The notes under the pieces were generated by a model. The model made no database searches and had not been told where the DNA came from. It saw only the letters and a list, made by a program, of their open reading frames with translations. A stretch of DNA of 11,544 nt from Thermococcus sp. GTDB lineage: Archaea; Methanobacteriota_B; Thermococci; Thermococcales; Thermococcaceae. Location of the stretch: positions 1-11,544 of the forward strand of contig JALSNG010000052.1 in NCBI GenBank assembly GCA_026987155.1, read 5' to 3'. This document shows, in pieces, positions 1 through 5,501 of this stretch (within the stretch, counting starts at the first letter, position 1; each line of letters opens with the position of its first letter). The position numbers were made by a program, and so were the translations under genes.

Positions 1-780
1 CTTCCCGCCGGAGAAGGCCACCGCAACCGGAAGGTCGGAGTACTTAACGGCAACCTTCCTCATGAAGCGCCTCGCTTCCATCACCTTCCTCTCAAGCTCG
101 ATGGAGTTTGCCCTGAGAACGTCCTCCATCGTGGCCTTTTTCCCCTCGCGGTAGTTTACGCTCTTCTGCCGCCTGACCTTGACGCCGGTTCCGCGCTCCT
201 TGCTGGCTAATGCCTCGTAGTCCTTTTTTGCTATGCCAGTCGCGATGACCTCACCGCCCTCGGAGACGAGGATTACGTCGTCGTTCCGCCTTATGCTTTG
301 CTCTGCTTCAACTATACCAACCGGCAGGAGGTTAGAGCCGTTGAGGATAGGTTCTATGGCCCCGTCATCAACGATTATCCACTTCCTCATGGACTTTCCA
401 AAGCGCTTCCAGAGGGCCATAGCTCCCTCGACCTTTAAACCTGGCTTCCACTTCAGCTCCAGTGGGTCGAAGCGTATCCAGCCGAAGACGTAGCCGTCGA
501 GGATTATCTCGTAGGAGTCGTCCTCCCCGGGCGTCTTGTTGAGAAGAACGATTTTACCATCAAAGAGTTCGCCGAGGTCGACGCCGTAGTGCTCCTCGAA
601 TATCGAACGTATGAACTCGATGTCCTTCTCAAAGGCGAACCTCAAATCGCCGGGAGGCGTGATGTTAAGCTTAAACACGCTCTCCTCTCCGTGAACGGCA
701 CAGCTATCGCCGATGAGCGGGACGTTGCACTTCTCGCACCAGTTTATGTAAGCCTTACCGAGGAAGACCGGCCTTCCCAT
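1..780 (-). CDS. PUA-domain PAPS reductase-like / PP-loop protein, N-terminal 260 codons (3' end outside window)
   Basis: An open minus-strand frame runs from an ATG at 780 off the left edge, giving 260 residues without a stop. Residues 15-30 form a small zinc-ribbon-like motif (C15-x2-C18, C27-x2-H30). Residues about 139-210 resemble a PUA-type RNA-binding fold (KWIIVDDGAIEPI...GVKV). The last visible residues are VAVAFSGGK, the beginning of the SGGxDS pyrophosphate-binding loop of the PAPS reductase/ATP-pyrophosphatase superfamily. This order of zinc ribbon, PUA and PP-loop matches the long archaeal proteins annotated as phosphoadenosine phosphosulfate reductase. That name comes from homology; an RNA or nucleotide thiolation or adenylation role is just as plausible given the PUA domain. 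The start is supported by a GGTGA site six bases upstream and a TATA-like box. The catalytic domain lies outside the window, so activity cannot be judged. Confidence 0.8.
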   Translation of the reverse strand, partial: MGRPVFLGKAYINWCEKCNVPLIGDSCAVHGEESVFKLNITPPGDLRFAFEKDIEFIRSIFEEHYGVDLGELFDGKIVLLNKTPGEDDSYEIILDGYVFGWIRFDPLELKWKPGLKVEGAMALWKRFGKSMRKWIIVDDGAIEPILNGSNLLPVGIVEAEQSIRRNDDVILVSEGGEVIATGIAKKDYEALASKERGTGVKVRRQKSVNYREGKKATMEDVLRANSIELERKVMEARRFMRKVAVKYSDLPVAVAFSGGK

Positions 781-786
781 TTTCTC

Positions 787-791
787 TCACC
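787..791 (-). promoter_or_regulatory. Ribosome-binding site of the PP-loop protein gene
   Basis: On the minus strand GGTGA lies six bases before the ATG at 780. This fits the Shine-Dalgarno spacing of the other genes here and supports the chosen start. Confidence 0.6.
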
Positions 792-812
792 GCGCTTAGA
801 AGGGAGCGGGGG

Positions 813-820
813 TTTATAAA
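813..820 (-). promoter_or_regulatory. Candidate TATA box for the leftward PP-loop gene
   Basis: TTTATAAA stands alone in an otherwise GC-rich stretch, about 33 bp before the leftward ATG. Archaeal TATA boxes lie about 25 bp before the transcription start, so this would give a short leader that still holds the GGTGA site. No convincing purine-rich BRE is visible on its upstream side. Confidence 0.5.
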
Positions 821-843
821 AGCGATTGGTCTGGATATTCCTC

Positions 844-855
844 AAAGTTTTTAAG
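844..855 (+). promoter_or_regulatory. Candidate BRE/TATA element for the stomatin-nfeD operon
   Basis: The segment AAAGTTTTTAAG has the form of an archaeal A-rich BRE followed by a T/A-rich TATA box. Transcription would start near 875-882, leaving a leader that still includes GGAGG at 888-892. A second AT-rich segment at 859-868 (TTTAACTTTA) is an alternative. The placement is inferred from spacing. Confidence 0.4.
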
Positions 856-887
856 CAGTTTAACTTTATGCTTTATGAGAAATCACT

Positions 888-892
888 GGAGG
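888..892 (+). promoter_or_regulatory. Ribosome-binding site deciding the stomatin start
   Basis: GGAGG at 888-892 is eight bases before the ATG at 901 but only two before the ATG at 895. The frame stays open upstream to a TTG at 826, but that codon precedes the likely promoter. The ATG at 901 is therefore preferred. Confidence 0.6.
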
Positions 893-900
893 CGATGGTA

Positions 901-1869
901 ATGGCAGCCTTTGCCGGAGCAGCACTGATAATACTGGGAGTTTTTCTTTTGATAATGCTCCTGCTGAGCGTAAAGGTTATCCGCCCGTACCAGAAGGGCC
1001 TCGTTGAGAGGCTCGGAAAGTTCAACAGAATCCTGGAGCCGGGAATACACTTCATAATCCCCTTCATGGAGCGCGTCAAGGTCGTGGACATGCGCGAGCA
1101 CGTCGTCGATGTCCCGCCGCAGGAGGTCATCTGTAAGGACAACGTCGTCGTCACCGTCGATGCCGTCGTCTACTACCAGATACTCGACCCGGTGAAGGTC
1201 GTTTACAACGTCAGCAACTTCCTGATGGCCATAATCAAGCTCGCCCAGACCAACCTCCGTGCCATCATCGGTGAGATGGAGCTTGATGAAACGCTGAGCG
1301 GAAGGGACATAATCAACGCCAAACTGAGGGAAGAGCTCGACAAGATAACCGACCGCTGGGGCGTCAAGATTACGCGCGTCGAGATACAGCGCATAGACCC
1401 GCCCAAGGACATTCAGGACGCGATGGCCAAGCAGATGACGGCCGAGCGTGAAAAGAGGGCCATGATACTCCTGGCCGAGGGTAAGAAGGAGGCGGCCATT
1501 AAGGAGGCAGAGGGCCAGAAGCAATCTGCCATACTCAAGGCAGAGGGTGAGAAGCAGAGAAAAATACTGGTCGCGGAGGGTCAGGCGGAGGCGATAAGGA
1601 AGGTCCTTGAGGCGCTCAAGCTCGCCGACGAGAAGTACCTCACGCTCCAGTACATCGAGAAAATGCCCGAGCTTGCCAAGTACGGCAACCTCATCGTCCC
1701 CTACGACACCGAGGCCCTGATAGGCCTGCTGAGGATACTCCAGAAGGTGAAGGACGTTCCGATACCAGAGCCACCGAAGCCCCCTACGGGAGACAACCCG
1801 GGGAATGAGGGCGCATCGACCAACCCCTCGGAAGACGAGCTGAAAAAGCTTAAGAACCCGATGGAGTGA
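901..1869 (+). CDS. Stomatin/prohibitin-family SPFH (band 7) membrane protein
   Basis: This 322-residue protein has one N-terminal hydrophobic segment (about residues 3-24), which anchors it to the membrane. An SPFH/band-7 domain follows (about 25-190) with family hallmarks such as RLGKF, LEPGIHFIIPF, VVYYQI, LRAIIGEM and a basic coiled-coil entry after IDPPKDIQ. Residues about 192-235 are four 11-residue repeats each beginning AEG, giving a hendecad helical coiled coil used for oligomerisation. The tail (about 285-322) is proline-rich, polar and probably disordered. Stomatins form large membrane-associated oligomers thought to organise or protect membrane domains. The gene is followed at once by a short nfeD, the usual stomatin operon partner; the pair resembles the P. 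horikoshii PH0470/PH0471 type as I recall it. The start was chosen from the GGAGG at 888-892; ATG 895 is the alternative. Confidence 0.93.
   Translation: MAAFAGAALIILGVFLLIMLLLSVKVIRPYQKGLVERLGKFNRILEPGIHFIIPFMERVKVVDMREHVVDVPPQEVICKDNVVVTVDAVVYYQILDPVKVVYNVSNFLMAIIKLAQTNLRAIIGEMELDETLSGRDIINAKLREELDKITDRWGVKITRVEIQRIDPPKDIQDAMAKQMTAEREKRAMILLAEGKKEAAIKEAEGQKQSAILKAEGEKQRKILVAEGQAEAIRKVLEALKLADEKYLTLQYIEKMPELAKYGNLIVPYDTEALIGLLRILQKVKDVPIPEPPKPPTGDNPGNEGASTNPSEDELKKLKNPME
1474..1605 (+). repeat. Four 33-bp (11-codon) repeats in the stomatin coiled coil
   Basis: Four consecutive 11-codon units start with Ala-Glu-Gly: AEGKKEAAIKE, AEGQKQSAILK, AEGEKQRKILV and AEGQAEAIRKV. They are clear at protein level and diverged at DNA level. 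The 11-residue period is that of a right-handed hendecad coiled coil, typical of the C-terminal helix of stomatins. Confidence 0.8.
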
Positions 1870-1877
1870 TTTAGACC

Positions 1878-1882
1878 GGTGG
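1878..1882 (+). promoter_or_regulatory. Ribosome-binding site of nfeD
   Basis: GGTGG ends five bases before the ATG at 1888. The same G-rich stretch contains in-frame GTG codons at 1879 and 1882, which would have no such site at proper distance, so ATG 1888 is preferred. Confidence 0.5.
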
Positions 1883-1887
1883 TGGGG

Positions 1888-2307
1888 ATGGATATCCTTC
1901 CAATTTCCCTTTTAATTCTTGGACTGCTCGTGATAGTTCTTGACATGATGGTTACCGCGTTCATAACCCCAATCGGAGTGGCAATGGTTGTCCTCGGTCT
2001 CCTGCTGGGCTTTGGCGTGAACTTCACCGAGAGCTTTGTCCTGGCCCTCGTAGCTGCAGTTGTGGCTTACATCCTCGTTGGCAGGTACATAAAGAGGGAC
2101 GTCCGGGATGCCGGAAAGGGCAAGTACACCTTCGACCTGAAGGGCAAGCGCGGAAGGATCGTCGAGATAGGCAGGGAGCACTACATAGTCGAGCTTGAGG
2201 GGGATCGGTGGATAGCCCTGGCCGATGGGAATGAAAAGCTGAAAATAGGCGAGACCGTCGAGGTCGTTGACGTTGACGGCGTCAAGCTCATAGTCAGAAA
2301 AGCCTGA
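1888..2307 (+). CDS. Short NfeD-family protein (membrane-anchored OB-fold, no protease domain)
   Basis: This 139-residue protein has three predicted membrane helices (about residues 4-22, 26-44 and 48-65). A soluble beta-rich domain of about 60 residues follows (78-139), matching the NfeD C-terminal OB-fold (LKGKRGRIVEI... VGETVEVVDVDGVKLIVRK-like pattern). It lacks the ClpP-like serine protease region of long NfeD proteins, so it is the short form, probably a partner or scaffold of stomatin rather than an enzyme. It starts 18 bases after the stomatin stop. ATG 1888 has a GGTGG site five bases upstream; GTG 1879 and GTG 1882 are in-frame alternatives adding three or two residues. Its last 14 bases overlap the end of the convergent amidohydrolase gene. 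Confidence 0.88.
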   Translation: MDILPISLLILGLLVIVLDMMVTAFITPIGVAMVVLGLLLGFGVNFTESFVLALVAAVVAYILVGRYIKRDVRDAGKGKYTFDLKGKRGRIVEIGREHYIVELEGDRWIALADGNEKLKIGETVEVVDVDGVKLIVRKA

Positions 2308-3547
2308 GCTCTTCCCACAGTTCCTCCAGCGTTTTTCCAAGTCCCAACAGTATCCCGTTTTTGTAAACTACCTCCCCGTTCACCATCACCAGCTCGACGT
2401 CGCTGCCCCTTGTGGAGTAAACGATGTGTGAGTAAGGGTTCTCGCCCGGCAGGAACCGGGGCTTTCTCGCGTTTACCACCACGAGGTCAGCTAAGTAGCC
2501 GGGCTTTATCAGGCCAGCCTTCAGCTTCAAAGCTCTGGCACCGCCGAGGGTCGCCCAGCGGAAGACTTCCTTAGCTGGAGCAACGTCAGTCCTCTTCCTC
2601 CAGACCTTATTCAGAACCGCCGCGAAGCGCATCTCCTCAAAGGGGTCCATCATTCCAACAGGGTTCGGGGAGTCATTGCCGAGGGCTATGTTGGCACCCC
2701 TTTCAGCCAGCTCGATTATCGGTGCTATCCTACCTTCGAGCTTCGCCATGCTGAGGGAGCAGTGGACGAGCGTCGCCCCGCTTTTCGCGTAGAGGGAAAC
2801 CTCGGAATCACCCAGGTAGATGCCGTGGACGCCGACAAGGTTGTCCCCAAGCACGCCGGCCCTTTCAAGGTATTCAACGGGAGAGAGACCGTAGCGCCGC
2901 TTGACCTCCAGCACTTCGCCCCTGCTCTGGGACAGGTGGACGTGGATGAGCGCGTTTCTCTCCCTGGCGAATTCGCCGATTTCCCTCATCAGCTCAAGGG
3001 AAACGGTGTTTGTCGCATGGGGCGCGAGGGTGGGGGTCACGAGCTCATCCTTTCCTGCCCATTCCTTGAAGAACCTGAAGCCCTCCTCCGGCTCGGCTAT
3101 AGGGAAGTCAATCGTGTCCATAACGGTCTGGCCGATAAAGGCCCTGATTCCAAGCTCCTTAGCCACCTCCGCTATCTCGCCGGCGAAGAAGTAGTGGTCG
3201 TTTATCGTCGTCGAACCGTTTGCCAGGGCTTCGGCCATTCCGAGGAGTGCCCAGCGGCGTATCTCTTTTCTCGTCCACTCCAGCTCCGCGGGCCAGATAA
3301 CATCGTTAAGCCACCGCTCGATGGGAAAATCCTCGCCAAGACCCCTGAACTTCGCCATTGCCACGTGGGTGTGGGCGTTGACCAGTCCGGGGAGGATTAT
3401 GTAGCCGTCTCCCCCGTAAACTTCGTCTACCCCATAGTGTCTAAGTTCGTCGGAAGAGACAACGGCCATTATAGTACCGTTCTCCACCACCACAGCACCC
3501 GTTCTGACGGAATGATAATCAACGATCTTCCCCATTAGGGCCCTCAT
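2294..3547 (-). CDS. Amidohydrolase-superfamily protein (TrzA/SsnA, MTA/SAH-deaminase-like), altered active site
   Basis: This 417-residue TIM-barrel metal-dependent hydrolase has a beta-sandwich formed by the N- and C-terminal parts (KIVDYHSV... ; ADLVVVNARKP...). Metal ligands are visible: H59 and H61 (NAHTHVAM), H204 (HVHLSQS), H241 (GVHG) and D292 (LGNDSPNP). Relatives hydrolytically deaminate purine-type substrates such as methylthioadenosine or S-adenosylhomocysteine, or dechlorinate triazines. In those the motif reads HVHLxE and GTDGxxSNN; here Gln207 replaces the Glu and the second motif is GNDSPNP, so substrate and chemistry are uncertain. It is the last gene of the leftward run, seven bases after the surface-protein gene, whose end supplies its GGAGG site (12 bases from ATG 3547). 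ATG 3535, with GAGGG five bases upstream, is a good alternative (413 residues). Confidence 0.88.
   Translation of the reverse strand: MRALMGKIVDYHSVRTGAVVVENGTIMAVVSSDELRHYGVDEVYGGDGYIILPGLVNAHTHVAMAKFRGLGEDFPIERWLNDVIWPAELEWTRKEIRRWALLGMAEALANGSTTINDHYFFAGEIAEVAKELGIRAFIGQTVMDTIDFPIAEPEEGFRFFKEWAGKDELVTPTLAPHATNTVSLELMREIGEFARERNALIHVHLSQSRGEVLEVKRRYGLSPVEYLERAGVLGDNLVGVHGIYLGDSEVSLYAKSGATLVHCSLSMAKLEGRIAPIIELAERGANIALGNDSPNPVGMMDPFEEMRFAAVLNKVWRKRTDVAPAKEVFRWATLGGARALKLKAGLIKPGYLADLVVVNARKPRFLPGENPYSHIVYSTRGSDVELVMVNGEVVYKNGILLGLGKTLEELWEELRLF
2332..2362 (+). terminator. Candidate oligo-T terminator of the stomatin-nfeD operon
   Basis: Two T5 tracts (2332-2336 and 2358-2362) lie 25-55 bases past the nfeD stop on the plus strand. 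Archaeal RNA polymerase terminates at oligo-T runs without needing a hairpin. They lie inside the antisense amidohydrolase coding region and may be chance. Confidence 0.25.
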
Positions 3548-3554
3548 GATCCAG

Positions 3555-5501
3555 TCACTCCTCCACCCCTTCCTCCTCGAACCTTGCAGCAAGCCAAGCA
3601 AGCCCGAGGACAAACACTATCCCAGCAAGGAAAGACGGAATTACGTAAAGCAGCTTCTCCTTAAAAGAGGTTCCTCCGGTTACCTGGGTGACGTTTGTGG
3701 AATTACACGGCTTCGGAACTTTTATTATCTGGGTTATCACCTTCTCCTTACACGTGCCGTTGGTCAGATTAGATGGAGCCTTCGCGGGGGTTTGTGGATT
3801 CTCGGTCACATAGATAGTTGTGGAATTATGGAAGACCTCCCCATGGCTTTCAACTCCAGCCGTTATCCTGAACTTCCCCCCTTTCAAAGGAACCGCATAG
3901 ATCGTAAAGTTCATGCTCCCCTTTGAAGGCACGGTTATGGACCTAACGAGCCACTTCCCATAGAGAGTAAAGTTATCGGCACTAAATGCAAACCCCTCCG
4001 GAAAAGCCATTGTAAGAGTCCCTCTATCCACGGTGCCTCCAAGGTTCTCAACATGGACTGTAATGGGAATTTTCTCACCCACAGTACCGTTTTTAGCCGC
4101 AATGGAAACTTTAAAGGAAACGACCGCGGGTTCCACCTCAATGTTTCTCTTTTCAGATGTAAAATTGACTTCACTAATCCCATAACATGAGAGTTCATAG
4201 GGGACGTGGGCCACTACCAAAATATCCCCCAGAGCAATTTTCCCACTTTTTTCGGGCAGGAGTTCAAGGCTGAATCTGACTGTTTTACCCTTCTTTATAA
4301 CCTTTAGATAGTGGGGATACTCCGATGCCAACTTAAAGCCATCTTGGAACCTGGGTATTACCTCCACGTAACCCACATCCACTGAGCCAGAGTTTGTTAT
4401 GCTTACGTTGGCGGTAAAAGGCACGTACTGACGAACCTTTGAGGGCGCCGAGAGAGAAACGTTGAGATATGCAAAGTCTCCGGCTTTAGGGATATCCTTG
4501 GAGTCCAAAAACGCCAGTACATGTACCTGGCGCACACCCCTGTATTCTCTCATGCCACTTATCCCAACCATGAGCCCTCCAAAGTAAACTCCCTGAGAGA
4601 ACCTTCCCACAGTTGCAAAACCCCTCTTGAGAATTCTCCCACAGGAGTTCATTACGGCTATGTACGCTCCCCCCAGTCCTACCGCCTCAACCCTCACAAG
4701 ATAAGGACCAAGCTTGACGCTTTTGCCCTCGTCAAGCCAGCCTTCGAACGTGGGAAGCAGTGTGGCTTTTACATAGGCTCCCCTAATGGTGGCCTTTGCC
4801 AGGAGGTAGTCTGCACCGATGACGTTTCCAACGCTGATCAAGAGATTGCCCACTTCAAGCTCATCCCCCGTTTTAACTGTATATTCCTTCCCATTCACGT
4901 TGAGGAGAACCATCACGTTAACTTCATTGCCAGTAGCACTCGTCCTGTAACCATCGTACCTAACGACCCACTCCCCAAGCTGCACAGATGCCCCCTTGAC
5001 AAGGTAGCCGTTGAGAACCTGGGGCATGAGCCGGAGGCTGAGGCGTAGGTTATCGAACTTCAGAGTGCCCCCCGAATAGATAATCTTCTTGTAAACGTCC
5101 CCGTGATGGATTAAAAGCACCGCTTTTTTCTCACCCACCGATTCGAGGTAAACTGTGTAATCCCCGATTCTAAGCTCCCTCCCCTCAAGTAAATACGGAA
5201 AAGTGTAGGTCACGTTGAAATAAGTGGACTCCCCCCCAGTCATCGTGGAGTATAGAACGAGATAACCGGCACCCCACTTTACTCCACCCCCTATCGGAAG
5301 AACGTCGGTACGGGAAACGTTGGTAGCCGACAGTTTCACAAACAAAGACCCGTCCCTGAAGGAAACGTCCTTGAAAAATGCACTCTCCCCATTTGCTCCC
5401 ACTCCATTCCCAAGCCGTATCCACCCACTTATCGAAGACTCAGCGAGTACTCCTGGAAGAAATATGAAAAACACCAGGAACACTACAACGAACCTCTTCA
5501 T
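3555..5501 (-). CDS. Secreted, C-terminally membrane-anchored beta-rich surface protein coupled to flaJ
   Basis: I do not recognise this 648-residue protein as a named family. Residues 1-20 form a Sec signal peptide (KR, hydrophobic core, FLPGVLA|E). Residues about 105-275 carry recurring motifs of the pattern LxxGxYxVxxxxV at about 110, 173, 215 and 262, suggesting repeated beta domains as in archaeal S-layer-type proteins. Two Ig/CARDB-like modules follow at about 350-450 and 460-565, each opening with a V-x-V-x-N-x-G-type strand (NVSITNSGSV, HVENLGGTV). A Thr/Asn/Pro linker with two Cys (C584, C599) leads to a membrane helix (about 618-640) and a short acidic tail. Thirteen NxS/T sequons suggest heavy N-glycosylation. 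The ATG overlaps the flaJ stop (ATGA) with GGTGAT just upstream, so translation is probably coupled to archaellum synthesis. A role in anchoring the archaellum to the envelope is inference from this position. Confidence 0.85.
   Translation of the reverse strand: MKRFVVVFLVFFIFLPGVLAESSISGWIRLGNGVGANGESAFFKDVSFRDGSLFVKLSATNVSRTDVLPIGGGVKWGAGYLVLYSTMTGGESTYFNVTYTFPYLLEGRELRIGDYTVYLESVGEKKAVLLIHHGDVYKKIIYSGGTLKFDNLRLSLRLMPQVLNGYLVKGASVQLGEWVVRYDGYRTSATGNEVNVMVLLNVNGKEYTVKTGDELEVGNLLISVGNVIGADYLLAKATIRGAYVKATLLPTFEGWLDEGKSVKLGPYLVRVEAVGLGGAYIAVMNSCGRILKRGFATVGRFSQGVYFGGLMVGISGMREYRGVRQVHVLAFLDSKDIPKAGDFAYLNVSLSAPSKVRQYVPFTANVSITNSGSVDVGYVEVIPRFQDGFKLASEYPHYLKVIKKGKTVRFSLELLPEKSGKIALGDILVVAHVPYELSCYGISEVNFTSEKRNIEVEPAVVSFKVSIAAKNGTVGEKIPITVHVENLGGTVDRGTLTMAFPEGFAFSADNFTLYGKWLVRSITVPSKGSMNFTIYAVPLKGGKFRITAGVESHGEVFHNSTTIYVTENPQTPAKAPSNLTNGTCKEKVITQIIKVPKPCNSTNVTQVTGGTSFKEKLLYVIPSFLAGIVFVLGLAWLAARFEEEGVEE
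5231..5237. repeat. C7/G7 homopolymer tract in the surface-protein gene
   Basis: A run of seven C on the plus strand encodes the Gly-Gly-Glu segment (about residues 89-91) of the surface protein on the minus strand. It is long enough to be slippage-prone; no frameshift is present in this sequence. Confidence 0.6.

Noticed and set aside
589..819. 76-codon plus-strand open frame near the left edge
   Set aside because: It covers the start region of the leftward PP-loop gene, whose zinc ribbon and ribosome-binding site are clear.
826..900. Upstream extension of stomatin starting at a TTG
   Set aside because: It adds 25 residues before the conserved N-terminal membrane segment, overlaps the candidate promoter and has no suitable ribosome-binding site; GGAGG at 888-892 favours ATG 901.
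781..900. Possible small RNA or riboswitch in the divergent intergenic region
   Set aside because: Only 120 bp are available, filled by two promoters and ribosome-binding sites; no stable stem or conserved motif was seen.
883..1524. 213-codon minus-strand open frame opposite stomatin
   Set aside because: The plus strand encodes an unmistakable SPFH protein; the antisense translation is low-complexity with no domain.
2762..3538. 258-codon plus-strand open frame antisense to the amidohydrolase
   Set aside because: It mirrors a GC-rich gene with clear metal-binding motifs, has no recognisable domain or ribosome-binding site, and fits a codon-phase shadow.
3548..3613. 22-codon upstream extension of the amidohydrolase into the surface-protein gene
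   Set aside because: The extra residues are out-of-frame translation of the membrane-anchor end; family N-termini begin close to the first beta strand (KIVDYHSV).
4521..5048. 175-codon plus-strand open frame opposite the surface protein
   Set aside because: No ribosome-binding site and no domain; the opposite strand has a signal peptide, glycosylation sequons and an anchor, so that frame is the real one.
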